From Rhizobium sp. L43 (lineage in GTDB: Bacteria > Pseudomonadota > Alphaproteobacteria > Rhizobiales > Rhizobiaceae), in the NCBI RefSeq assembly GCF_002531725.1, contig NZ_NWSQ01000016.1, positions 62,001-126,000 of the forward strand: DNA of 64,000 nucleotides, read 5' to 3'. A program made the translations under genes and the position numbers. Below the pieces are notes generated by a model that saw only the letters and a program-made list of their open reading frames with translations, had not been told where the DNA came from and did not search any database. Of this stretch, positions 52,937 to 61,394 are shown piece by piece; within the stretch, counting starts at the first letter, position 1; each line of letters starts with the position of its first letter.

Positions 52937-54700
52937 TCATGGACGGGTGATCCTGTAGACCAGCAAATCATCCGAATCGACAAGCTTGGTTGCAGTCTTG
53001 TCCAGATAGTCGATGACCCCGTCATGATGCTCGACGAACAGCAGGTCCTGTTTGTCGGTGGCGTTCTTGGCCGCGCCGAACAGATCCGCGCCTTGCGCGC
53101 GCAGTTCCTCGAGCTGGGCGATCGCCGTGGCGTTATCGGCGACGAATTTCGACCATTCGGTATCGCCTCCGCCAGGCGGGAGCACCCAGCCGCGCGCCCT
53201 GCTGTAGTAGACTGCGACGGGATCGCCGACCTCGGGCGCGATGGCGACGACGAGGTCGCCGGGTTGCGCCAACCGCGCCAGTTCCTCGCCAAGCAGCTTG
53301 CCCTTCATGGCGATCGGCTTCTTCATCGTCCTGACGAGGGGAAAGGTCGACCAGGCAAGCGTGACGGCCACGATGCAGATCGAGCGAAGCACGACCACCG
53401 GTGATGGAACGGTTCGCGATGCAAGCGTTGCCAGAAGAAGCGCGCCGCGGCCGCACAAGATCGCGACCGGCACATGAAAGATGTGGAAGTTCCACACATT
53501 GCTGGTGATCTCGCCCGCCGCCGCCAGATAGACGATCATGGCCGCAGCCAGCCACACATAGGGAATGGCCGAAGGGGTTCGTTGCCTGGGGTCTTCGGCG
53601 GGTCTCGGCGGCATCCACAGACCGACCGCGAGCAGGATCAGGAACGGATAGCCGTAGAACCACAAGACCGAGGTGTTCCACGCGGATTGGAAGTAGAACC
53701 TGTCCCTGACATATGTCCGGACGCCGGATTCCCAGATATAGCCGCCGGTGCCGGCGACATGAAACGGCGGATAGCTGCGGCCGAGATAAATCGCCCAGCT
53801 GAAATAAGCACCGATGATGGCCAGGCTCAAGAGCCCCGACAGGAAGACTGAGGTCGGCTGCTTTCGCTTCTTCTCCAGAATCCAGCAGACCATCAGGTAG
53901 AAGATGACGGCGCCCGCGGCGAGGCCCGGTGGCTTTGACAGCGCGCCGAGCGTGAAGCTGACCGTGGCGAGCGGCAAGAGCCAGCCATTGCCGCCGGCCC
54001 AGTATTTGACGAACAGCCAGACGCCGAGAGTCACCAAGGCCAGCATCGCGGGATCTGGAAGAAACGAGCTGTCGATCATGATCGCCGCCGGCATCAGCGC
54101 ATAGGCAAGTGCCGCCGCGTGGGCGTGCATCTCGCCCCAGCATAGCGCCGTCAGCCTGTGCAGCGAAAACACCGTCGCCAGACCGAAGAAGGCCGCAACC
54201 ACGCGGCCGAACCAGTCGTGCCAGCCGAAGAGTTGGTAGAGCAAGGCTGTGAGATAGCTGACGATCTGGAATTCGCGGCCCTGATAGCTTGGCCCAGGCC
54301 CGGTCCAGCTGACCTCCGGAAAGAAGATGTTCCAGCTGCGCTGCTGGAAATTGTCGGCCATCATTGCGGTGCTGACCTCGCGCCAGCTGAAGCCGTCGAC
54401 CAGGGGCAAGGTGATCTTGTGGAACCTGAAGACGATCGCAACAATCAGGATCCCCAGCAGGATCGCCGTGTTGAGGTTCAGGTAGTTGCGACCAGCCATG
54501 TTCCGGCAGGTCGTCTGCTGCTGACATTGCTCACCGTCGGCCTGATTCAGTTCCGGGTCGTCCGGCGCGATACGCGCGGGCATCGGATCGAGAGGAGGGT
54601 TGGGCTGAGCGGGATCTCGCCGCCGGCGCGGTCGGTTGTGGAGCTGCTCGTAGGCTTCACCGAGCAGCGGCTTGGAAGGCTTGCGGGGCGGCTTTGTCAT
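52937..54700 (-). CDS. GT39-like (ArnT/PMT-type) membrane glycosyltransferase
   Basis: 587 aa. A ~70-residue Pro/Arg-rich cytosolic N-terminus, then about ten membrane segments. LPLVDGFSWREVSTAMMADN after the first helix carries the acidic motif of the PMT_2/GT39 family. Members transfer a sugar from a polyprenyl carrier to lipid or protein on the periplasmic side; the acceptor is unknown. ATG 54700 is the first start; later starts near the first helix are possible. The two small membrane proteins lie further downstream on the same strand. Confidence 0.83.
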   Translation of the reverse strand: MTKPPRKPSKPLLGEAYEQLHNRPRRRRDPAQPNPPLDPMPARIAPDDPELNQADGEQCQQQTTCRNMAGRNYLNLNTAILLGILIVAIVFRFHKITLPLVDGFSWREVSTAMMADNFQQRSWNIFFPEVSWTGPGPSYQGREFQIVSYLTALLYQLFGWHDWFGRVVAAFFGLATVFSLHRLTALCWGEMHAHAAALAYALMPAAIMIDSSFLPDPAMLALVTLGVWLFVKYWAGGNGWLLPLATVSFTLGALSKPPGLAAGAVIFYLMVCWILEKKRKQPTSVFLSGLLSLAIIGAYFSWAIYLGRSYPPFHVAGTGGYIWESGVRTYVRDRFYFQSAWNTSVLWFYGYPFLILLAVGLWMPPRPAEDPRQRTPSAIPYVWLAAAMIVYLAAAGEITSNVWNFHIFHVPVAILCGRGALLLATLASRTVPSPVVVLRSICIVAVTLAWSTFPLVRTMKKPIAMKGKLLGEELARLAQPGDLVVAIAPEVGDPVAVYYSRARGWVLPPGGGDTEWSKFVADNATAIAQLEELRAQGADLFGAAKNATDKQDLLFVEHHDGVIDYLDKTATKLVDSDDLLVYRITRP

Positions 54701-54940
54701 GGCGGCAGTTCATCAGCAATGCCTTAAAAAGCAATTCACCCAGATTGATTATTGACTGCGCGCTACAAGCCTTGCCGAAGAGGATAGCGGGCCGCCTCGC
54801 CGGTGCGGCGAAACGATCAATAAGAATCATTGCCTCCATCACGCCTTTGCGCTTGAAATGCCGTCATACATTGGACATAGAGCTAACCGCAGAACTCCGG
54901 TCCCGGCTTTCTGCCCGTTTCAACCAATAGGACCGATATC

Positions 54941-56143
54941 ATGGCCTTCCTTGCCGATGCTCTTTCCCGTGTGAAGCCTTCAGCCACCATCGCCGTCTCC
55001 CAGAAAGCGCGCGAGCTGAAAGCAAAAGGACGTGACGTCATCGGCCTCGGCGCGGGCGAGCCGGATTTCGATACGCCCGAGAATATCAAGAAGGCCGCCA
55101 TCGACGCGATCAATCGCGGCGAAACGAAGTACACGCCGGTCTCCGGCATTCCTGAGCTGCGCAAGGCGATCGCCGCCAAGTTCAAGCGCGAGAACGGCCT
55201 GGAATATTCCTGGGAGCAGACGATCGTCGGCACCGGCGGCAAGCAGATCCTGTTCAACGCCTTCATGGCGACGCTGAACCCGGGCGACGAAGTCGTCATC
55301 CCGGCGCCTTACTGGGTGTCTTATCCGGAGATGGTGGCGCTGTGCGGCGGCACGCCGGTTTTCGTTTCGGCCACCCAGGAGCATAACTTCAAGCTCCAGC
55401 CCGCCGATCTCGAAAAGGCGATCACGCCGAAGACCAAGTGGTTCATCTTCAACTCGCCGTCCAACCCGACGGGTGCAGCCTATACGCATGCCGAGCTGAA
55501 GGCGCTGACCGACGTGCTGGTCAAGCATCCGCATGTCTGGGTGTTGACCGACGATATGTACGAGCACCTGACCTATGGCGACTTCAAGTTCGTCACGCCC
55601 GTGGAGGTCGAGCCCAGCCTCTACGACCGGACACTGACGATGAACGGAGTCTCCAAGGCCTATGCGATGACCGGCTGGCGTATCGGCTATGCGGCGGGCC
55701 CGCTCCAGCTGATCAAGGCGATGGACATGATCCAGGGGCAGCAGACCTCGGGCGCGACGTCGATCGCCCAGTGGGCGGCTGTCGAAGCACTGAACGGCAC
55801 CCAGGATTTCATTCCTGCGAATAAGAAGATCTTCGAAGGTCGTCGCGATCTCGTCGTTTCCATGCTGAACCAGGCCAAGGGCATCGTTTGCCCAGTGCCG
55901 GAAGGCGCCTTCTACGTTTATCCCTCCTGCAAGGGCCTGATCGGCAAGACGGCTCCCTCGGGCAAGGTCATCGAGACCGACGAGGACTTCGTTTCCGAAC
56001 TGCTGGAAACCGAAGGTGTTGCCGTCGTCCACGGCTCGGCCTTCGGCCTCGGTCCGAACTTCCGCATCTCCTACGCAACGTCGGAAGATTTGCTCGAAGA
56101 GGCTTGCCGCCGCATCCAGCGCTTCTGCGGCGCCTGCAAGTAA
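54941..56143 (+). CDS. aatA: Aspartate aminotransferase (class I/II, PLP)
   Basis: 400 aa, as in rhizobial AatA. VIGLGAGEPDFDTPENI near the start, KWFIFNSPSNPTGAAYTHAE in the middle and the PLP-lysine motif NGVSKAYAMTGWRIGYAAG, later NFRISYATS with the substrate arginine. It interconverts aspartate and oxaloacetate; AatA is needed for symbiotic nitrogen assimilation in related rhizobia. A good terminator follows. Confidence 0.94.
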   Translation: MAFLADALSRVKPSATIAVSQKARELKAKGRDVIGLGAGEPDFDTPENIKKAAIDAINRGETKYTPVSGIPELRKAIAAKFKRENGLEYSWEQTIVGTGGKQILFNAFMATLNPGDEVVIPAPYWVSYPEMVALCGGTPVFVSATQEHNFKLQPADLEKAITPKTKWFIFNSPSNPTGAAYTHAELKALTDVLVKHPHVWVLTDDMYEHLTYGDFKFVTPVEVEPSLYDRTLTMNGVSKAYAMTGWRIGYAAGPLQLIKAMDMIQGQQTSGATSIAQWAAVEALNGTQDFIPANKKIFEGRRDLVVSMLNQAKGIVCPVPEGAFYVYPSCKGLIGKTAPSGKVIETDEDFVSELLETEGVAVVHGSAFGLGPNFRISYATSEDLLEEACRRIQRFCGACK

Positions 56144-56166
56144 GCGGACTGCAATCAGAGCGACCC

Positions 56167-56198
56167 AGGGCCTGCCGGTGACGGCGGGCCCTTTTGTT
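56167..56198 (+). terminator. Rho-independent terminator of aatA
   Basis: AGGGCCTGCCG and CGGCGGGCCCT form an 11-base stem with a mismatch around a GTGA loop, followed by TTTTGTTGT. Confidence 0.75.
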
Positions 56199-56245
56199 GT
56201 GCAGTGATGTTGATGATATCGCGGCATCTGGCTACATTTGCATTC

Positions 56246-56506
56246 ATGAAGACCGTCTCGATCAGTGATGCGAAGAACCGCCTGACCGAGCTTGCCCGCG
56301 AGGTCGAGAGAGGCGAGACCATTGTCGTGACGCGGAACGGCCGGCCAGTATTCGATCTCGTGCCGCATCAGAAACGCGGCGGTTTGGACTTGGAAGCCGG
56401 TCAGGCTTGTCTTCGCTCCAAGGGGATCACCACGGCTGAGATGTACATTGCCGATGACTTCGACGATCCTTTGCCGGAAGATTTTCTTCTGAAGCCGCTG
56501 CCGTGA
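56246..56506 (+). CDS. Phd/YefM-type antitoxin, toxin partner truncated
   Basis: 86 aa. The Phd fold reads KTVSISDAKNRLTELAREVE, then RGETIVVTRNGRPVFDLVPH; the C-terminal part (YIADDFDDPLPEDFL) is the acidic toxin-binding tail. ATG 56246 is the family start. Normally a PIN toxin gene overlaps the stop. Here only about 20 codons of such a gene remain at 56511-56570, so the antitoxin appears orphaned. Confidence 0.85.
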   Translation: MKTVSISDAKNRLTELAREVERGETIVVTRNGRPVFDLVPHQKRGGLDLEAGQACLRSKGITTAEMYIADDFDDPLPEDFLLKPLP

Positions 56507-56510
56507 CCAT

Positions 56511-56570
56511 GTGCTGCTCGACACGCCTATGGTGATCGCGATTGTCCAGCAGAAAGTGCAGGGGCTCTAA
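56511..56570 (+). pseudogene. Truncated VapC-like toxin remnant
   Basis: A 19-codon frame starting VLLDTPMVIAIVQQ resembles the first strand and helix of PIN toxins (LLDTHVLI...), with the first catalytic aspartate. It then ends at a TAA, and no other part of a PIN domain follows in any frame. It sits where the toxin of the Phd-type antitoxin should be. Confidence 0.55.
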
Positions 56571-56750
56571 GTTCACGTTCCGATTCAACATGCTGCGCAT
56601 CTGAATCCGCTTTGCCTCGCAAGTCGTTGAATTCCGATTCAAAACGTGAGGGCGGGTGCCGGCGGGACGGATGGTCTGCGGTTGCGGGCGGACGCCAAAC
56701 CAACTAGATATCCGGCATCAAGTTCAATTTGCCGCTTCGGGAGCCGGATT
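56571..56750. other. Gap with repeated TTCCGATTCAA words
   Basis: 180 bp with no gene. It carries TTCCGATTCAA twice (about 56579 and 56632); the word TTCCGATTCA occurs again near 59709 in another gap. These may be remains of a dispersed repeat. Confidence 0.35.
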
Positions 56751-57653
56751 TTGCAGCAGAGTGCCGTCATCGTCTGTTCGGATGTCAACATGCTGCCGGC
56801 AGCCTGCTGCACTCTGCTTTCCGTCAAGCGCAATCTCGCCAACGCCGGCATAGAGTTCCTGCTTCTCGGCATCGACCTCAAGCCGAACGAGATCGCCGAG
56901 GTCGGCAATTTCGCGCGTCCGCACGGCATGACGATCAAGGTGCTGCCTTATGCTACGCCGGAGACGGCGCGGCAGGCGCGAGGCCGCTGGTCCGCCGCGA
57001 CGCTGGCGCGGCTCTATATGGATCTGCACATTCCCGAGACTGTCGAGCGCCTGCTTTACCTCGATGCCGATGTGCTCGCGGTGGCGCCCGTCGACGAACT
57101 CTTTACGAGAGATCTGCAGGGCAAGGCGCTTGCCGCCGTCGACGATTACGTCATGGCTTTCCCCGAGAAATCAGGTGCGCGGCAGCGGAAGATCGGCGTG
57201 GGCGAGGGCGGCCGCTACTTCAATGCCGGCGTGCTGCTGTTCGACTGGTCGGCTTGCCGGGCGAGGGGGCTTTTCGCCAGGACGCGGGACATCTTCGAGG
57301 AGCGGTCGCATCTGTTCGAGAATAACGACCAGGATGCGTTGAACGTCACTTTCGATCGCGACTGGCTGGTGCTCGATCCGCGCTGGAATACGCAGACGGG
57401 CCTGCTGCCTTTCGTCGATCGGCCGGCCATCTTTCATTTTACCGGCCGCAAGAAGCCGTGGCAGGCGACCGTTCCCTGGGTGCACCGGCGGATGGCCGAA
57501 CGTTATGCCGAGGATCTCCGCAACACGCCCTGGGCCTCCTTCTGCAGGCAGCCGTCAATGACGGGCCGGGTCGCGGGCTTCCTCTCGCATGTGGGAAAGC
57601 AGATCGGCGGGCTGACGCGGCTTGCACGGATGCGCGCCTATTTCAACAGCTAG
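56751..57653 (+). CDS. GT8-family glycosyltransferase
   Basis: 300 aa from TTG 56751, with GGGAG about 9 nt upstream. N-terminus SAVIVCSDVNMLPAACC; ATLARLYMDLHIPETVERLL leads to the D-x-D motif LYLDADVLAV, then YFNAGVLLFDW, NDQDALNV and FHFTGRKKPW, the standard GT8 order with metal and nucleotide-sugar sites. It transfers hexose to lipopolysaccharide, glycan or protein. It is followed 47 bp later by a gene of unknown function that may share its pathway. Confidence 0.85.
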   Translation: MQQSAVIVCSDVNMLPAACCTLLSVKRNLANAGIEFLLLGIDLKPNEIAEVGNFARPHGMTIKVLPYATPETARQARGRWSAATLARLYMDLHIPETVERLLYLDADVLAVAPVDELFTRDLQGKALAAVDDYVMAFPEKSGARQRKIGVGEGGRYFNAGVLLFDWSACRARGLFARTRDIFEERSHLFENNDQDALNVTFDRDWLVLDPRWNTQTGLLPFVDRPAIFHFTGRKKPWQATVPWVHRRMAERYAEDLRNTPWASFCRQPSMTGRVAGFLSHVGKQIGGLTRLARMRAYFNS

Positions 57654-57700
57654 TGAGGCGGGCCGAGCGCATCGTCCTTGGAAAGTGCATGTGAGCCGAT

Positions 57701-58573
57701 ATGGAATCAATTCCCAGCGACACGCAAACCATGGCCACCGCCGCAGATGGCGGCCTCAATGTCTTGACGGCGGAGGCTTGGAAGGCGCTGCTGTCGCGCT
57801 ATTCCCACATCGTGCTGGTGGCAAACAGCGAAGCGGTCGATTTCGAGCGGCTGCGCAGCGAGTTGCCGGAGACGGCGCTCTACGTCTTCTTCAACAATGT
57901 CTACAAGGTGCTCGACGAACCCTTTGCCGGCCACGCAGTGCTGGTTGCCCGTAGCGGCGTGATGGGCGCCAATATCGTTCACCGGCGCGAGGTGGGGGAT
58001 GTGCTGCGCTTTTTTGCCGGCGACGATTTTCTGGGCGTCGTCAACATCCGCGTCTCGCCTGAGGAAAACTTCAGCGAGGAGAGCGGCTTCAAAGGCGCCA
58101 AAACCCGCCACCTCGATCTGACGCAAATGCTCGGCGATCTCTATCCGATCGGCAAGATTGCGACGAGCGGCTTTGCGACGGCGCTCTGGCTCGCCGACCT
58201 GCAATTGCCGGGCAAGATCCTGCTGGCCGGCTTTTCGGCAAAGAGGAGCGAGAAGTGGAAGGTCTTCGACGTGCACGACTGGACGTTCGAACAGATCTTC
58301 CTGCGTCTCTTCGCCAGGATGGGCACGATCTCGATGATGGGCGGTGTCGATGCCAGCCCCTATTCGGCGCTCGCCAAACGGTTTCCGCAGGTGCCGCCGA
58401 TCGAGATCGCGATGACGGCGGCCGAGGTCCTGTCGGAGCGGCTTCACAATGCGAACAGCCAGATCGACAGGCTGATGTCCGTCACCAAATCCATCCGCGC
58501 CATCGAAAATTTCTTCCGGCGCTTCAAGCCGAAAACCCGCAAGGAGCGCTTCCTCGAAAAGTCGAAGGAATGA
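57701..58573 (+). CDS. Protein of unknown function, possibly glycan-related
   Basis: 290 aa, soluble, ending in a basic tail (RRFKPKTRKERFLEKSKE). Not firmly recognised. IVLVANSEAV near the start and IATSGFATALWLADLQLPGK then ILLAGFSAKRSEKWKVFDVH recall the nucleotide-sugar-binding pattern of sialyltransferase-like proteins. It lies behind a GT8 glycosyltransferase gene on the same strand, which supports a role in the same glycan. That is inference. Confidence 0.6.
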   Translation: MESIPSDTQTMATAADGGLNVLTAEAWKALLSRYSHIVLVANSEAVDFERLRSELPETALYVFFNNVYKVLDEPFAGHAVLVARSGVMGANIVHRREVGDVLRFFAGDDFLGVVNIRVSPEENFSEESGFKGAKTRHLDLTQMLGDLYPIGKIATSGFATALWLADLQLPGKILLAGFSAKRSEKWKVFDVHDWTFEQIFLRLFARMGTISMMGGVDASPYSALAKRFPQVPPIEIAMTAAEVLSERLHNANSQIDRLMSVTKSIRAIENFFRRFKPKTRKERFLEKSKE

Positions 58574-58599
58574 TGATCGCGGGCGGTTGCGCGCCGTCT

Positions 58600-59697
58600 T
58601 CAAAGCCCGAGCGCTGTCAGCATGACGAAGGTGGCAAACAGAATGAAATGCGTCATGCCCTCGATAGCGTTGGTCTCGCCGTCGTTGAGGTTGATCGCCG
58701 CGGCGATCAGCGTGATCGCCACCATCACCGTTTGCACCGGCGTCATCGCCATGATGAAGGGCTGGCCGGTATAGAGCGCGATCGCCTCCATGACCGGCAC
58801 CGTCAGGATGACGGTGGAGAGCGAGGCGCCCATGGCGATGTTGACGGTCGCCTGCATCCGGTTCCTGAGTGCCGCCCTCAAGGCGGTCAGGATCTCCGGC
58901 GCGGCCGAAATCGCCGCGATGACGACGGCCGTCACCGCGATCGGCGCGCCGCTGTCGCGCAGGCCTTCTGCCATGAAGGCCGACATGAATTCCGCCAGCA
59001 GGCCGATGATGACGACGCCGATGAGAATGGTGGCGATCGAGGTCGCTGTTGACACGCCGGCGCCGTGTTCGTCGTGACTTTCCTTCATCCGCTCGGAGCG
59101 TGGATAGCTGTAGCTGAAGAAATAGCTGTGCTGGCCGACCTGCATACGCAGGAAGAGACCATAGAGCGCGATCATCGCGACGATGGTGAAGGCAGAATAA
59201 TAGTGCCACTTATCGCTCGGCACGAATTCCGGCACGACCATCGAAATGCCCATGGCGGTGAGGATCATTACGCCGTAGGTCTTGCCCGAATTGTCGTTGT
59301 AGGGCTGCTCCCCGTGCTTGAGGCCGCCGAGGAGGGCTGCAAGGCCGAGGATGCCGTTGATATCGAGCATCAGGGCCGAATAGATCGTGTCGCGCACGAG
59401 TGTGGGAGAGTTTTCGCCGCTCATCATGATGGCGAGAATCATGGCTTCGACGGCGACGGCCGAAAGTGTCAGGATCATCGTGCCGTAGGGATCACCGACC
59501 TTGACGGCCAGCAGTTCGGCATGATGGGCAACGCGGATCGAGGCGAGCACGATGGTGCCGACCAGTGCTGCGGTGGCGATGAGCGCCACGCCGCGCCCCA
59601 TCTCGATGACCGTATGTTCCAGAAGAGTGGCGATCACTGCGACGACGAGTGCAAAGACCAGAAACTTTTCCTCTTCAAGGCGTGACGCGATGCCCAA
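58600..59697 (-). CDS. Calcium/proton antiporter, ChaA-like
   Basis: 365 aa, eleven predicted membrane helices. The two alpha repeats carry VAVEAMILAIMMSGENSPTL and AAISAAPEILTALRAALRN, the acidic cation-binding motifs of the CaCA superfamily, and the region after the first repeat fits ChaA. It would extrude Ca2+ or Na+ in exchange for H+. ATG 59697 lies close to the family start. It converges on the unknown gene at 57701-58573. Confidence 0.9.
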   Translation of the reverse strand: MGIASRLEEEKFLVFALVVAVIATLLEHTVIEMGRGVALIATAALVGTIVLASIRVAHHAELLAVKVGDPYGTMILTLSAVAVEAMILAIMMSGENSPTLVRDTIYSALMLDINGILGLAALLGGLKHGEQPYNDNSGKTYGVMILTAMGISMVVPEFVPSDKWHYYSAFTIVAMIALYGLFLRMQVGQHSYFFSYSYPRSERMKESHDEHGAGVSTATSIATILIGVVIIGLLAEFMSAFMAEGLRDSGAPIAVTAVVIAAISAAPEILTALRAALRNRMQATVNIAMGASLSTVILTVPVMEAIALYTGQPFIMAMTPVQTVMVAITLIAAAINLNDGETNAIEGMTHFILFATFVMLTALGL

Positions 59698-59926
59698 GTT
59701 TCAGCTCCCGTTCCGATTCATGCCTTTTAACTAAGTCGCTGATTTCGGATGGGAAGCACGCGGCGGCACTCTGCTATTTGCAGTCTTCGGCGTTTAATGG
59801 AATACTGAACGACATCGGGGCCGGAAAGCAGATCGCGGCGTCCTCGAATTCTCGTCAAGCGGCCGCGATGATCCGGATCCTGTCCGGAAGCGTGCGAATG
59901 CGCAATAAAGATGAGGAGACGGATGC

Positions 59927-60208
59927 ATGATCAAGGTGGTCTACGAAGTCGTGCCGCATGACGGCGGTTGGGCATACAGGCTCGGAGGCGTCTATTCCGA
60001 GGCATTCCCGACCCATGCCGATGCGCTCGAAGCGGCGCGCATCGTCGCGGCCGAACAGCAGGTCGGCGGCGATTCCGCCGAGATCAGCTGGCAGGACGAA
60101 AACGGCAAATGGCATGAGGAATATGCCGAGGGCGGCGACCGGCCCGAAACCGAGGTGGTGGACGGCCAGTGGAAGGGCCGCGCGGCTGAGGCCTCGCAGG
60201 GCATCTGA
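59927..60208 (+). CDS. DUF2188 domain-containing protein
   Basis: 93 aa. VVYEVVPHDGGWAYRLGGVY and the following AFPTHADALEAARIVAAEQQ match DUF2188, a small cytosolic fold. The C-terminus is acidic. Function unknown; family members often appear in stress-related groups. ATG 59927 has GAGGAGACGGATGC upstream. It is separated from the antiporter by about 230 bp. Confidence 0.82.
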   Translation: MIKVVYEVVPHDGGWAYRLGGVYSEAFPTHADALEAARIVAAEQQVGGDSAEISWQDENGKWHEEYAEGGDRPETEVVDGQWKGRAAEASQGI

Positions 60209-60397
60209 CGCGAACCATCGCCCATCAATGCTCGCGCGACGATCGCCATTCATCCCGAACCTGGCTGCCAGCCTTCATTTGAGCGCGGCATAATCGGCCG
60301 CCGCTTGCGGCCGCGCGACGAGACAATCCCGGATCCCTCCTCCTTCGATGCGTGCCGTCACCGGTCGGGCCGGATGCTCGGTCATGCGCTCGTGGGG

Positions 60398-61300
60398 TCA
60401 GGCGCTTGTGCAATATCGGTGGTAGTCTTGGAGCCCTTTGACCAGCGCGTCGAAGGTAGCGCGGCAGCGCGGCGAAGTCTTCAGGCTTTCATGCATCGCC
60501 ACCCATGTGCCGAGCGGGATCTCGAATGCGTCGGGCAGGATGTGAAGCAGGTCGGGATTTTCCCGGGCGAGCCCGGTCTGGCAGATGCCGATGCCGACGC
60601 CGGCGCGGATCGCCGAAAGCTGGGCAAGATTGCTGTCGCTCCTGTAGGAGAATTTGATGCCCTCAGGCGCCGGATAGCGTTTCATCACCATGCGGACATA
60701 GGCCGTCTGCCGATCGAAGCCGATGAGCCGGTGGTTTGCGAGATCTGCGATGGTTTCGGGGATGCCGTGCCGTTCGAGATAGCGGCGATGGGCGTGGAAA
60801 CCGAGCGGGATATCGCCGATGCGGCGCACGATGAGCGCATCCTGATGCGGCTCGGCCATGCGCACGGCGATATCGGCCTCCCGGTTCACCAGATCCTCGA
60901 TCGTATCCGATGCCGAGAGCTCGATCTGGAGTTCGGGATAGGTCTCCTGTAACGGTCCGAGAATCCCCGGGAGTACTTCGACGGCGATGACCTCGCTGGC
61001 GCTGACCCTGACGGTTCCGGCCACGCGCTGGCGCTGGCCGGATGCGGTGCGCAAAAGCGCGGCGGCGGTTGCCGCCAACGTTTCTGCGTAGGGCTTCAGT
61101 GCCAGTGCGGCGTCGGTCGGCAACAGGCCGTTCGGTGATCGGATGAAGAGCTCGGCGCCGACCGCCAGTTCCAGGGCATCGACATGGCGGCCGATGGTCG
61201 GCTGGGTCAGCCCCAGTTCACGGGCGGCGGCCGAAAGCGACCCTTGCTGGAGCACGGTTAGAAAACTGCGGTAGAAATCCCAGTTCGGTTCAGTGCTCAT
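60398..61300 (-). CDS. LysR-family transcriptional regulator
   Basis: 300 aa. The helix-turn-helix is LTVLQQGSLSAAARELGLTQ, then PTIGRHVDALELAVG. The rest is the periplasmic-binding-like effector domain (TVRVSASEVIAVEVLPGILG). ATG 61300 has no ribosome binding site, and the predicted -10 is only 8 bp upstream, so the mRNA may be leaderless. It is divergent from the NAD(P)-binding reductase gene, its likely target. Confidence 0.9.
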   Translation of the reverse strand: MSTEPNWDFYRSFLTVLQQGSLSAAARELGLTQPTIGRHVDALELAVGAELFIRSPNGLLPTDAALALKPYAETLAATAAALLRTASGQRQRVAGTVRVSASEVIAVEVLPGILGPLQETYPELQIELSASDTIEDLVNREADIAVRMAEPHQDALIVRRIGDIPLGFHAHRRYLERHGIPETIADLANHRLIGFDRQTAYVRMVMKRYPAPEGIKFSYRSDSNLAQLSAIRAGVGIGICQTGLARENPDLLHILPDAFEIPLGTWVAMHESLKTSPRCRATFDALVKGLQDYHRYCTSA

Positions 61301-61307
61301 ATATTTT

Positions 61308-61335
61308 TGTATAATAGATGCATGTATTTTGTCAA
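61308..61335 (-). promoter_or_regulatory. Predicted sigma-70 promoter of lysR
   Basis: On the minus strand TTGACA (61335-61330), 16 bases, TATACA (61313-61308). Transcription would start at or within about two bases of the ATG at 61300. The plus strand also shows TATAAT at 61310-61315 toward the reductase gene. Confidence 0.6.
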
Positions 61336-61394
61336 TTTCGTTTACATCCTTCCGAGGGCATACTCATCTCATTCGATCGAAGGAGATGATTGTC

